A stretch of 64,000 nt of DNA from Ceratothoa steindachneri (GCA_963969495.1 OZ018323.1:72388920-72452919); one strand, 5' to 3'. Shown: positions 12,316 through 24,722, counted from the first letter of the stretch. Numbers and translations are program-made. Notes: generated by a model from the letters alone, not told the origin.

Positions 12316-12591
12316 GCAAGGTTTGTTTGTTTTGTTTTTTGTTGTTTTTTTTGCATTTTTGTTTTTTGTTTGTTTGTTTTTTCTTTAGTTGCACGCTCCT
12401 GCGCCGGGGGGACCTCTCCCCGACGCACCAGCTTGCTTCCTTTCCCCCTTTTGGGGTGTTGTTTTTTTTTTTTTCTCTCTTTAATTTCATTTTAAAGTAG
12501 CCTAGAACTAGGCCAGTTTTAATACGGCGACTAATGCCCAAGTAGGCAGTCGCCAGATCAGCTCTTTAAAAAAAAAAAAAAAAAAAAAAAA
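12316..12591 (+). other. Structured 3' UTR and poly(A) tail of the I-like LINE
   Basis: After the ORF2 stop comes a T-rich run, then two strong inverted repeats: GCG-C-CGGGG pairing with CCCCG-A-CGC at 12401-12426, and GGCGACT pairing with AGTCGCC at 12526-12554, with an inner GCC/GGC pair. A short CCTAG-AA-CTAGG palindrome lies between them at 12501-12512. A 24-base poly(A) run (12568-12591) ends the element. Structured 3' tails serve as reverse-transcriptase recognition sites in several LINE groups; that role here is inference. Confidence 0.75.
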
Positions 12592-12604
12592 TCCTAAAGA
12601 GGAT
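12592..12604. repeat. Target-site duplication, 3' copy (I-like LINE)
   Basis: An exact copy of the 13-mer at 5665-5677, directly following the poly(A) tail. Confidence 0.93.
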
Positions 12605-14859
12605 CCAAAAATTTCATCATAGTTCCTGAAATATTTTGGCAATTTGACAAAATTTGGAGATATTTAGACGGGTGTATTATTAAACAAATCCACAAAATAC
12701 AAACTAGATCGATGAATAATGGAATAATAACACGAATTACGAAATTTGCAATCTATACCTATACAATTTAGTAAATAATAGTCAATAGTATTACCATACA
12801 TAACCTATGATTATTGAAGCTCTTGAAACCATTGTTATAATTTTTGTATAGTTCCAAACAAACTTTGAATGCAACTTTGTTTCACTCGTCTTAGCAAAAC
12901 TTCTTCTATTCAACAATACTTTTGAGTGTCTTGCATATGCCTTGTTTTCTGTTCATGCCATAAAATTCTCTCGTGATCTGGTTTATCAATTGTGATGAGG
13001 ATTCAAAATCGCTTATTTTCGCTTCTTTCAAACAGGAGAGAACATATGTCGATCTGTTTGGGGTTGTATTCGTTTTTTTCTGGTTTTTAAAGACCCATTT
13101 TTTCAAAGATTAAAATTGCGAACATATCTCTTTTGATAATCTTGATGAATCTTCAAGAGTCATCACGGCAAGTATGCAGATGAAGTGTACCAACACATTG
13201 TTTTTTCAAGGAAAACCATACTGCATTTACGCGCACATACCCGCTATCAGATGGGCTGAAAGACTATTTACTCACTTTCTATGAACATATGTAGCACATC
13301 GCTACAAAAACTAATATCTTTCTCCGCCTAATCTTTTTTAATCAAAATGTCTTTCTCGTATGAAGTCCTTGCATTTCGGCTTTGTGCAACATATTGGACA
13401 ATATGCCAGAAAATATCATCGACGCTTTACTGTCATAAATGTTCGTTAATTTCCATTCTACTCATTCTTTACGTCTTTTTAGCCGATCTAAGGATCTTCC
13501 GAACCGTTTAGAGTGGAATTTCACGAGGGCGACTAAAATGAAAAAACGTCTTTACTCTATTCCTGAGTAGATCAAATTATAAATAGAAGGTATGGGAATC
13601 AGCTTTTGTGATTTCAACTTGAGTCATTAGTTAAACCCTAAAAAATCAACATATAGAAGTAGAAATAACATTGTATGAATAATTTTGGTTGCAAATATTT
13701 CTTGATTTAACTATCAAAATTTCTGCAATTTTGTGCTCCTCTATTTCTACATTTCTCTCAATCCCTCATACTAAGGTTATCTTCCTATCAACGAATAAAT
13801 GGCGTATTGTAAAAAAAAAATATTTTGGTAACAGTTAAATAATTTATGGAGCAGGAGTTCATGTTTTTCTCCCGTTTTATAAATGAACACATTGGGACTC
13901 TTTGGGTTTATTCTTTTTGATACAAAGAAATAAGTTGTGATTGCATTTTCCAAGCTGAGAGATGTACTGAGGAATTAAGATAATTGATCTATTTCATAAC
14001 CAAACATATATGTGCATTATAGAATAAAATAAAATATTCACCACTATAATAAGTTTTAGGAAAATATCTTCGTTGACAAGGGTAAAATATTCTGATGTGG
14101 TAAAAGGATATATGAACACTTTTAATCACAATATACTAATATATAATATATAATGATTATAGTTTATGACTAAGACTAAGAAATAAAATGTTATCACCCG
14201 AAGGTAATGAAGCCAGGGCAAGTTTTCACTAGGTAGCAAGTGTTTGACTAAAAGTGAAGAATATGACCCAGGTAATTTGCAGATAGTTGCTTTTCAAATT
14301 CACTTTATTCTTATGACACAAGTTTAAAATAATATTCTTTGATCATCCAAACACCTTTCTGGGGCAAATTTGTGACTTATTTCGAAATCTTTATCTGACT
14401 TCCTCTGCAAATGAGAGAAAGGACAAAACTTGTGGGCCACCAAAAGACTCAGCTTCCATTCAACACAAAGGAAAAGTTTATTACTTGCATCTCTCGGATG
14501 AGACATTGAACAAATGATAATGATCTCCATTCTATTACAACAGTTTAAGCGCCTCTGCTTTTATGTTATGCGCTACTGTTTACATTCACTCTTTGCCTGT
14601 AGTATTCATTAAGCCCTAAAAAGTTTGGATGTTTTCAATCTCAGATCGAGTTGAACCTTCTACAGTAGAAAAACCTGTTTTCTTTTTCTTCTACAAAATC
14701 ATTGTATTGATATAAAGTGGTAAACTGTTTATATTATGTGATATATAAGTATATTTCTTACTTCACAGCGCGATACATGAAAAATGTTTTGAATGCAACT
14801 ACGCTAAGCGCATTTGGTTTTGTGTTAAGGTCTATTGCAAGGTGTTCGAATAGTTAATC
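12605..14859. other. AT-rich stretch without a recognised gene
   Basis: No family signature was recognised. A minus-strand open frame at 13106-12906 (66 codons, Lys/Asn/Ser-rich) and another at 14530-14324 have no recognisable motif; both are at chance length for this composition. Confidence 0.45.
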
Positions 14860-15290
14860 TGCAGTAAAAATAAAATTTAGATAAGGTTTTAACAAAAGTA
14901 AAGTTTTATTTATGATAATGCAGCTTCTTCTACAAAAAATACTGGAAATGTCTCCCAAACGACTAAGCACAATTCTACACACTGAGCTGCATATTATCGA
15001 ACATATTCTGGACAGTATCAGAAGTTCGCTCTTTGGTATGGTGGGAGATTGCTGTTTCACCTCTTACAAGTTATCCGGCCTGTTCTCGCACACCCGTCTA
15101 TCTAGGCAATAAGACTCCAGGAGTTTGAGATAAAGATACCAAGCATGCCAGATTCTGTGGGAGATTATGCGATCAGCAAAGAGATCTTTCAAAAACTTCA
15201 GTTCTGCACGGGCTCATGTTTGCAGTTGCTCCTCTTGTTGAAACCAGCCTTGTTCAAGCAAACGCTCAAGCAAGGTTAATATTTAACTGC
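14860..15290 (-). pseudogene. Mariner-type transposase C-terminal fragment
   Basis: The minus-strand translation, with a few stops and frame changes, gives in order a WFQQEEQ block (the second catalytic region, normally QDGA), then FLKDLFADRIISHRIW, then a C-terminal tail with VCENRPDNL and LSRLGDISSIF. This is the layout of the C-terminal half of DDE transposases of the Tc1/mariner superfamily, in the group that ends with an FLWGYLK block and a helix-rich tail. The same group is represented more completely at 42610-43490. The FLWGY block itself is degraded here. No terminal inverted repeat was found, so only a fragment remains. Confidence 0.6.
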
Positions 15291-18010
15291 ATTGTTAAAG
15301 AAGACATACAATGGCATCTCTATAAGATACAAGCAAGATGAGCACTTCTTGAAAGCGATTTTTAGTTTCGGGTAAAATTTGGAGACCGGCTTCTCCATTA
15401 ATCTGCTCGTTTTCTAGACATCATTGTGATTGGGGACAGGCAACATTTATCATGAATAGAAAGCTGAATAGCCTAAAGTTCAACTTTGAGAGATAATTTT
15501 TCAGTAGAGAGTAGATGTGTGGAGCAGGAGATGCGGAACTGTCCATCTCGTTGGCGCATTGTTTTATGATAATAATTTCAGTAGAGCTGCCTAGCTTAAT
15601 CTGAGCAACAAATTGATCTTCCCAGATCTCCTCCGTATTTACCGCAATCTATTTAATATATTTTGGTGAATTCAGGAGGAACCTCCTGTGAACTACTGCA
15701 ATAAAATTTATCAATCATATTGTCCGTTAAATCATTTGATTAAATAGCCTCCAAGTTTTGCGGATTTGACAACGTGTAAATTCTTTTAGTAAAATCTAAA
15801 GAGTAAAGTGTATACATCTTCCCCCGGAAATATAAACCTGTTTAAAGATATCACACGAAAGGTTAATTTACATAAGGAAAATCAACAGTCAGTGAAAAGG
15901 GTTGTGAAATTATTCGATCGAAGGTGCAAGTGTCTTAAAAAGAAAGTGAGGACGTGTAAATGGAAAGGGTGCATTAGTAATTTTTTCAAATATATATGGA
16001 TTACCCATATATAGAGGTGTTTCTTTATTATTGTAGAGATAAATTTGTCAACATTCAACTTCTGATTTAATTAGTTCCTTTGTTTTAAAAATTTCCTGTG
16101 GACTCCACACAATTTGTGTGGAGGCAGTTAAATAAAAACTTCACAAATGAAAGAGAAATAGTTGGTAAATAAAAATATTTACAGAACCAAATTATCTCTA
16201 ATGCCTTTGAGTAATAATTAGTCAAACTTTGGTTAAATTATTTGTGGGGCACCTCTTATAATTGTCAAAATAAATTTCAAATACAGAATATCTCAGTTAT
16301 CTCGCGTCAATTCAGTTTCTTCTTTTATCATAAGTTCCACCTTTAACCACTGAAAAATTTTGCTGGCATGAGTCGATTTAGCAAAGGTAAATCACAAATT
16401 ACACCACAAAATTTGCTGTCCTATTCTTCTACCTGAACGATTAGCATTATAACTTTTCTTGGCCATAATATAGGGCAAATATTTTTGCGGATTGTGAATG
16501 CAAAATTTCAAAATTAGGCCAATGTGAATGAGTACTAATGAGGATATATAAATAATCTCTCCTTGGTATGATTATTTCAAAAATGATTTTTTACCTACGA
16601 GTTCATGGGCATGTTTGTGCATTAGTGAATAATTCGCATACATAAGGTTTTCTTTTCAGCCTTCGCTTAATAGCCCCTAGGAATAAAGTGGCATTCCTAC
16701 TCCTGAAGAACCTTAAATATACAAAATAACTCACTAGTAGTCAAACTCGCCAAGACTGATGTGGAAATTTCTTTTCGGTATTCCCCTATTATTTTTTTTA
16801 TATTCTCATATCTTAAAGCTGTCCTTTTCCTATTATATTTTATTTTCATTTAGATTAAAAGAGTGAAAATTATCTTGGTATTTATTATCATTTTCTCATT
16901 ATTAAATACAAAAATCAAAAGTTTAAATCACTCTGTTATTGACATCCGCCGAACGTCGACATCTTAGGAGAGAACCGTGAAAAGCAGATTTTCTTATTTG
17001 GTACTAAATGATCAACGAGATTACACAGATACGTACTGTATTCCCTCTCAGTCATATTTTATTCAGAAAATCCTGGAGCTTGCCGATATAAGACATGTGG
17101 ATTGGATGGAATGCTGGAGTGTTTGTTTTTGCATACCAAGGGAAATGTATTACCAGAAAGAAGAATGTTGCCTATTTAGATTTGATATTTTTGACTTTCT
17201 TATATTTTCTTAAATGGTAAAAAGTCACGTACAAAGTATAAGTAGGCTCTTGGAGTTTTTGACATTCTGCAAACGTTTTATATTTCAACTTATTATGAAA
17301 CCAAAGTATTTTCATAGCAAATTCTTTTGGGGGGAAAAAGTTTGTATTTGTACCAACTTCCCGAATGAGGGATATATTGCATAATGCAACAAAGATTTGG
17401 TTAAAAAAGATCAAATGGGTGCTCAGCTAATTTCAGTATGCTGATTTTAAATATATTATTAGATTTTCCCATCGTGAGTAGATTTTTTGTAAATGCTATT
17501 CATTTAAGTAAAAATTTCTACCACGTCCAGATTTTCGTTTTAATTGTAGAATGAAACTTGGTTTACAAGATGAAAGCAATTTATTTGCCAACTATATACG
17601 AATTCAAACAATTTTGATTAAGAAAATTAATTCAACGTTGGCAGCCCTGATTCAAGAGCTTAATAACGTTCAACGGCCTACTGGCCAATCGTTACGTGAC
17701 AGTTAAGTAGAATGGTGATTTATGCTATCTGGAGATCAGGGAGTGACTGGAGTTAGTCAATTGTGTTTTCATCCCATTTCTTTTGTACTACAAAGAAAAC
17801 TACTTTTTATTTAGAACATCATATTAATTACTTTAACGTTTTTCCAGATATTGTATGGTAATTCAAAATTGCATCAAATAGAAGTGCTTGGGCAAATCAC
17901 ACAGACAACTCCAGCTTTGTCTGTTAACAATGTACACTTAAGCCACAATGTAAAAAAGACCAAAATTAAACTTACCAACAATTGTTATATTGACTGTCGC
18001 TAAAAATGTT
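15291..18010. other. AT-rich stretch without a recognised gene
   Basis: No conserved coding block was recognised. An open frame at 16977-17213 (+, 78 codons) encodes an aromatic- and Cys-rich peptide with no known motif; I do not call it a gene. A near-perfect palindrome lies at 16103-16123 (separate entry). Confidence 0.45.
16103..16123. repeat. Perfect 10-bp-arm palindrome
   Basis: The arms CTCCACACAA and TTGTGTGGAG are exact reverse complements separated by one base. It would form a cruciform or RNA hairpin; no function is known. Confidence 0.8.
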
Positions 18011-18720
18011 ATTTTGGCTAGTATAATGAGAGCACACTTGTCTGGCAATCGTTGGTTCGCCAGTTCTAATCTCGGTCTGCATTCATAAAAAAAAGCTGAC
18101 ACTATTTACTAGGGAAGTTACCACCGTGACAGGGCATCACGGTGGGGAAGGGTAGGTGAAGCCATCATCCATGACAGGCAGTCCACCTAAGAGAAGTTTA
18201 ACTATGATTTCAAAACACTGGTTTTCATGGGTATAACTTAAAACTGCATCCAGTGGCGAGGCTCTGATTGGAGACTTTCAGTGTTTTAGAGGTAGTAGAA
18301 TTATCTATTAATCTGTTATTGCTCCAGGTCCATTCTAACACGGAGTGATAGAACCTGCATAGGGTCCCTGTTGGCTTGCCGGGTGAACCTTTAGGCAAAG
18401 GCTAGGAGAAAGGTAACTCCGATATCAAACCAAACCCTGCCCAGTCCTCAACGGCAGAACAGTCGGACGAAGTTTTCATCAAAACTCAACTTCTGTAAAG
18501 GAAGAACAAGGCTGCAATAAGCCTGTTAGCTTAAATCGTCTCAGATTCCCCCTGCCATTGGACCCAGATGAAGGCTTGTGAAGTTTTTGTGCTTACTGAT
18601 TGTGCAGCAGTAAGTACACTCTAAACAAAACTTACGCACAGGCGTCTTCATAAAAAAATGTCTGTCTCATGACATTGAAGATCCTTATCCTAGAATTCGA
18701 GGAAATGCCACGACGATGAC
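18011..18720 (+). mobile_element. Probable tRNA-derived SINE
   Basis: The left end resembles a tRNA gene. An A-box-like stretch, TGGCTAGTATAATGAG, lies at 18015-18030; a B-box-like stretch, AGTTCTAATCTC, lies at 18062-18073; the spacing is that of a pol III internal promoter. Between them is an anticodon-arm-like CTTGTCTGGCAATC. The body (18100-18720) is richer in G+C than its flanks and holds a hairpin with 9-bp arms (CCACCGTGA / TCACGGTGG, 18121-18145). It is long for a SINE, so the downstream part may come from a partner LINE 3' end or a second element. No target-site duplication was identified, so the boundaries are approximate. Confidence 0.5.
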
Positions 18721-21700
18721 GACGAATTTGACTATAACTTACGAAACCAAAAGATCAACTAGGCCCCATCTATTGGTGTGACATTGCGATACAATTTTAA
18801 TAGCTTGTATAAAACGTAAAATAAAAGGTATACCGTTATCTGAGCCCATGGATTGGGAGCAAGCCAAAAAATCTCCTCTTGCAGGATTTTTTCTTTTGTT
18901 TAAAAAAGATTTTTGGTTTCCCAAAGCAAAAAAATCAAAGATTACTTACACAAAGTTCTATTTAGCAATATATCTAGTACCCCATGATAAAACAAATCCA
19001 CCCCTAATATATACATGCAAATATTATAAACAAAAGTCAATTTGAAGAGTCCGCTAGTGATATACAAACAGGCAAAGATGACATATATGTACCAGGTTAC
19101 AATATTCCCACATACTTGTGAAGTCAACTGTAGTTAAATCACTTATTGCGTGATTTGGACTCCCAGAAGAAAAGGTCGATTTGTTGGTTCCAGATTTCAA
19201 GAATGGAATTTTCTCAAACAAAACACCCAAGTTCCAGTTTCCGCTATCTCCATTTTTAATTTTCATCATTTAATTTACAGGACAAAACATTTATTTGTAC
19301 TAAGATATCAGTGGTATTTTACAAGAGATTGACTTTGGCTATGATGGAAAAGACTAGACACTGTTTGTTCATTGAATCTAAGAAAGCTAGAAGTAAAGCT
19401 GTATCTTACGAACAATGACATTGAAAATCTTTCAATACCTCTATTCCATACTAAGGTCTGAATCATAATTAGGAATCGAGAAAACTACTTCTAAGACTGA
19501 TCGAATAATAGGATTAAACATGAAATTTTTGTGGCGACAATAATGTGTTCTCATTAAGTCGTAAGTTCTATTTGGGATAGTCAATGCATACGTGTTTTTT
19601 GTGTCTTTGAAAGAGCAGAGATAAAAAGAACCACCTCAAAATCATGATTGGCCACTAGAACTGAATATGTTGTTGGTAAATACAATGTAAAACACCTAGC
19701 ACTTAGTGTGCCTCAAAAATTACCTCTTCTACTGGTCAACATTAAAATTGGCCTTATTATAACGTTCGTGAAAATTAGGATCATCAAGATAATGGTTACC
19801 AACATTTAAGGAATTAATTCAAAAATAGTGCTGATGAAAATATTTTGATATTAGATCTCAAATCAGCATCAGGGCTATCCTTGGAAACAATAATTCCTGT
19901 ATCTGTAATAAAAAAACCTATTGAAATTTGTTTTCTAGCATTACTTATCCAAATTGTTTGATAATATATCCCAATATAATAGAAATTTCAATATATATAT
20001 ACGGGTTAAAATGAGCAAGAGAGTAAGAGAAACAATAATGTGTATAATGGTGTAAATAGTTTACGAAATAACTCTCAACCTAAATTCGATATGATTATAG
20101 TGATTCCTTATTATTTTTGTTAGTTGTACAGCAGAAAGTCATGTAGAAATAATTCAAAGTAAAATCTATTAATGAAAATGCTATAACTTTCAATGCGGGG
20201 CTTCATTGGGTAAAACCTCTTATAAATAAATGGAAAGCAGCCAAATGAATCGCCATGAAAATAATCTTTTGGTAATGAAGTTACTCTTATTTTCTCCAAT
20301 CTTTTTCCTTTAGGAGCCTAATTTATTTTTACTCTTCACTTTGATAAACAACATTAATGCACCAAACCCATTTGTTTAACTTTTGTCATTCATTTCCCAA
20401 TCAAGAGATGCATCACTATGATTATGCAAATAGTGATATTACTAGTTAAAGTTATTATCTTAATCATTACAACCTCCGTGTAATTTAACTGTGCCAATAA
20501 CCTGATGCTTTTATTTCTATTTCTTCTTTTACTTTCTTCCATCCACTCCCGCATTATACATTGAATATACGTTAGAGCAACGTCTTCTCGTAGGTCTTAA
20601 AATATGCAAACAGCCAATTAAATTTTTGGTTTTTATGATCCTTCAAGATTTGGCTGTCTTTCAGACAAATATTCTACCTTTCACGTTTTGAACAAATAAA
20701 ATGAATATAGCACCAGCATTTTATTTAGCTACACTATTTTTCTTTGTTTAGAAAATTAGGATAAAAGTAGGACTATATATTTGTCCATATTTCAACTGTA
20801 GTTATCCTCACAAAATATTCTCGCATAGACTTCTCATCATGGTATGGGCTGATGTAATGTCATGTCTTTTCTATTTGATAGTGGCGAATGATCGTGCATA
20901 TGATAAAATTCACTTCATATCATTCGAATAAAAAGTTCTTTTTCAAACCCAAAATATATCATGAACATTATAATTACCATCGGCTTGCCTGACTGTCGCC
21001 CAGGAACCGAGGGGAGAGAGATAAAAGAGGCAGGCGTGTCGGTGATGCATGGCAAATTATTTCATTTCTAATAAATATCTATTTATTTAATCGAGATAAG
21101 TGTCTACTTTATTTTATAGACAGAAATCCAATAGTAAAGACAAAGAGTTGAGTTGTAAAAAACATTCAAATATTTAATTTGTGAATCAATTTTCATTAGC
21201 AGAGCCTCTCTTTACCTACCATACCCTCCTTATTTCATATTCAGTTCTTACCAATTCTTCAAACTTTCGAGTTATTTTATATTTATCTCTAATTTTCAAT
21301 TGATAAGACTAGTTCTTTAGTGAGCAAATCTTCAAACTAGTCTAGTAGCAGTCACTTTTCATTGTTAGTCAACACATGAGAAACCTGATCAGATCTGCCA
21401 GCAGGATAAGAATCAAAGTTTTGATCCAGCTTTCATGGCCCTGCCTGGCAGTAACAGATTTTAGTATAATCTTGTACAATAAATAGTCATGTTGTGTTAA
21501 ATAGTTAACATTAATTAAAAACGACCCTGGTGTGCGATCAGTCTGTACTTCAGATTGTATCAATATTTTTATAGCACGTATTGACAAAGGGGTTAAATCC
21601 AGTTTGTTCGTGCTTTTCATAGACATTCACTCATTTCATCCCATTAAGGATTACTTTGGATTTTACGTATGCGTTAGGATGAAGACATAAAATAAAATAT

Positions 21701-22802
21701 CGGAAAATAGGTCAGGGCATGTTAATGTATATCACGCCAAGTTACATAAGCAAGATGACATTTGCCTCACCTCTCCTTCCGCATCACTAAAAGTTGTGGG
21801 GTCAATTTAATACCAGGCACAATGTATACTTGATGAAATATGTAAACCATTAGCTTTCCTAGAAAAAAAAGCTCACCTTTACTGATTGATTTCCAAGTCA
21901 AGTGTGAATTAATATTTTAAGGTGATTTCCGGTGAAAAACAAAATTTTAAATTCTTCGGTTTAGATGCACCTTCTAGGGATGATATCGTTTTAGCCCAAT
22001 TATCAAAACTATGCTAGACAAGGCAAGATAAGGTAAAGTTATATTGTACAGGGTATATGTTACAGTGTGTGGATATGAAATCATTAGGTAAAATCCAAAT
22101 GTATTATTGTATTTGGGGAAGGAATTAGAAAAGGTTTTCCGCGAGCAAAACACAAAACACACAGGAGCAAAGTATTAAAGAACTTTACAATAAAACCTTG
22201 TCGAGAGGAACAATTTAGATACTCTATGTTGCTTATCGCAACTAATTACTCTAAAAAATTTAAAAAAAGGAAATAAAGATATTTAACCGTAATGGAACAA
22301 GTCATATAACATGCAATAAATTTTTATTTTATGAAATTTATTATTTATCTTTTCGAATGGCATGATTTCGTTTAGCTCAACTTCATATCAATTATGCATG
22401 TCGCTAAAAATATACTTACTGTATTCCTTATTAAAAATGTTTAAACTGTTCAGAAAATTAACTGAAACAAAGAAAGTAATAAATGAAAACGAAAGACAAT
22501 TTCGAAATCTCTTCTGTTCCAGCATACACAGTACGGAATTTTTAAAAATTTTCTCACCTTTTAAAACTTTTCCCAAACTATCCAGAGCAATCTGAGTCAA
22601 GAGAGTAATCAGAATTTTGATTGATGACCGACGTATTTGTAGAGTTAGAAAGCTTAATTTTAATTAGGCAGACATTTAAAACAAACCTTTTCAATTATTA
22701 AAATGTCCTTTACCTAGAAAAATTTCCCATAAGCAGAGGAATGCTATTGAAACTCCTAACGGATAAAAGTCAAATTAAAATGAAAATATTACCGACATAT
22801 GA
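18721..22802. other. AT-rich stretch without a recognised gene
   Basis: No gene was recognised. A minus-strand open frame at 21626-21369 (85 codons) overlaps a slightly GC-richer patch (21370-21620) that may be an old repeat. Another GC-richer patch lies at about 20980-21060. Neither shows a motif I can name. Confidence 0.45.
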
Positions 22803-22827
22803 TTTATATATATATAAATATATATAA

Positions 22828-22859
<32 letters not shown>

Positions 22860-22864
22860 ATATT
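22803..22864. repeat. (TA)n microsatellite
   Basis: An interrupted (TA)n tract with occasional AAA, directly abutting the left inverted repeat of the Penelope-like element. Confidence 0.95.
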
Positions 22865-22871
22865 AGTGTAG

Positions 22872-23258
22872 TTTGGTAGCAGTCTTTGTTGAAGACCATT
22901 GTGTATTTTGCCTTAATTAATTTCTTTCGCCAACTTTTTTCTTCTTCTAACTATCTTTTTTATTCCATCTTGTAGATGGTGGATCACTTGTCCAGTATTC
23001 ATCTCTTTTTTAAATGAATTTGATTGGTAAAAACCAAACTAAACTACTAAGCTTTCGAACTTATTCGATCATCTTCAAAGCGTTATGGAATTTACTGTAT
23101 CCTTAAGCAATGTACTGAGTAAATTGAAAATCTGGCAGAAAGTAAAGTGAAAGAAAACGATTTTTAAAGGGTATTTATTTGCCTTTGTTGAAGGTAACGT
23201 TAGAACAAATAAGCCACTCTTGTGCGTGGAAATTTTAAAAGAGTTTTAATGTACGATT
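22872..23258 (-). repeat. Left inverted terminal copy of the Penelope-like element
   Basis: This sequence reads, as its reverse complement, like 24352-24722. Shared blocks include TGTGTATTTTGCCTTAATTAA, TTTTTATTCCATCTTGTAGA and GGTAAAAACCAAACTAAA, in the same order. It contains a hammerhead-like core on the minus strand (23080-23051). Confidence 0.85.
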
Positions 23259-23319
23259 CCAGCTTGTCGCTTACGAAAACATCTTAAACAGCATGTTACA
23301 TTCATGCACATCAGGACGC

Positions 23320-24260
23320 AGGACGGTAATCTATAAACGCAAGATGATGGAGTGGCTATTGGGTCACCCTTAGGGCCAACCTTCGCCAACTATTACATGG
23401 GTCAACTCGACGAGAGTTTATTGGACACCATGGAAAATAAGCCACACACATATTGCCGATATGTAGATGACATCTACATCAACGTCCAAAAACGAAGAAC
23501 ATATCGTTAACATCAAGCAAGATTTGTGGAGAATTTCGTGCTTAAATTTGCTTATGAATTGAGTATGGCCAATAAACTCCCTTTCTTGGATGTTGAGGTT
23601 CAATGCCTCAATGCAGAGAGTGAATGCCCTAAACTATACAAGTTAAGCGTAATCGGCTGATACATCCGCCGAGCTTATTAATGCTGCTCTAAGTAGGAAC
23701 TTTTCCACCAAAAGATTGTAAGAGTATGTAAAGCAAATACAGGTGAATAATGGTTTCTCAAACAGCATGATTGATAAACAACCCCAATGATTTTTAAATA
23801 ACCATTACAAACATGACGATAAAACTGAAAGTAATCATGTAAAAGTCAATAGCATCAAAGTGTATTACAGAAACCAGATGTCCACTGCCTATAAAATAGA
23901 TGATAAAAACATCAAGGATATTAATAACAGTGACATCAACTTGAAAATCAAACCGATAAAAACCAACCCGACATCTATTATAAAACAACAAAAGCCAGAA
24001 ATCTTCTGATGAAAAATAACATCTGCCTGAACTCCTCGAATCTCAAGTCAACCAACATAGTTTACGAGTTCACCTACCCCAATAAAGAGTGTAAGATTTA
24101 TAATAACGCTAAATATATTTGCATGACAAAGACCACAATTTCGAGACGGTTATCTATTCATCTACAATGTGACGACCAAAAAACTATATGGAGAATGTAC
24201 ATAATATTAACCTAACGAGAGATATGCTCGTTAACAACACCATTATTAAAAGAAAATAGG
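23320..24260 (+). pseudogene. Penelope-type RT and GIY-YIG remnant
   Basis: Translation of 23340-23500 gives GVAIGSPLGPTFANYYMG and then YCRYVDDIYINV, the motif order of Penelope-like reverse transcriptases with both catalytic aspartates kept. A frame change follows, then FAYELSMANKLPFLDVEV, also typical of the family. The frame 24009-24215 gives NIVYEFTYP...YICMTKTTISRRLSIHL, matching the start of the Penelope GIY-YIG endonuclease, with the second tyrosine region altered (YIC for YIG). The RT fingers upstream of the GSPLG block are absent because the left terminal copy abuts it. The product would reverse-transcribe and integrate the element; stops between the blocks show that it is dead. Confidence 0.78.
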
Positions 24261-24351
24261 TTAATAAAGCGAGTTTTAACATCTTAGAAGCCATATTAAT
24301 AAATGAAGATAAGCCAGCCATCATCAGTCAAGCGAAAAGCTGGAATCTTAC

Positions 24352-24721
24352 ATTAAAACTATTTTAAAAATTTCACGCACAAGAGGGGCTTATTTCCTCT
24401 AACGTTACGTTTAATCAAGGAAAATAAATACCTCTTAAAAATCGTTTTCTTTACATTTACTTTCTGCCAGATCATCACTCCACTCAGTACATCGGTAAAG
24501 GAGGCAAGAAATTCCATAATGCCATGAAGATGATCGAATAAGATCAAGAGCTAGCAATTTAGTTTGGTTTTTACCAAACACATTTATTTCAAAGAGAAAT
24601 GAATACTGGACAAGTAATCCACCATCTACAAGATGGAATAAAAAAGATAGTGAGAAGTAAAGAAAGTTGCCAAAGGAAATTAATTAAGGCAAAATACACA
24701 CTGGTATTCAATAAAAGTTGC

Positions 24722-24722
<1 letters not shown>
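24352..24722 (+). repeat. Right inverted terminal copy of the Penelope-like element
   Basis: The reverse complement of the left copy, with about 15 % changes and small indels. Its hammerhead-like core is at 24522-24552 (ATGAAGA, then a GATC-loop-GATC stem). Confidence 0.85.

Larger units (their letters stand above)
5678..12591 (+). mobile_element. Full-length I-like non-LTR retrotransposon
   Basis: A 6.9-kb insertion lies between two exact 13-bp target-site duplications. Its G+C content is much higher than that of the flanks. The order is a 5' untranslated region, ORF1 (nucleic-acid-binding Gag-like protein with CCHC knuckles), ORF2 (APE-type endonuclease, reverse transcriptase, RNase H and a C-terminal Cys/His motif), a structured 3' untranslated region and a 24-base poly(A) tail. 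An RNase H domain after RT is typical of the I group and its relatives and is absent from CR1 and most Jockey elements. The copy is full length with no obvious 5' truncation, but stops and frameshifts in both ORFs make it inactive. The intact duplication and the few lesions suggest a fairly young insertion. Confidence 0.92.

Noticed and set aside
16977..17213. 78-codon plus-strand frame as a host gene
   Set aside because: No splice context, motif or composition difference; frames of this length are expected by chance in 64 kb.
18015..18085. Functional tRNA gene
   Set aside because: The T-arm and acceptor stem do not pair well and it is joined to a long repeat body; a SINE head is more likely.
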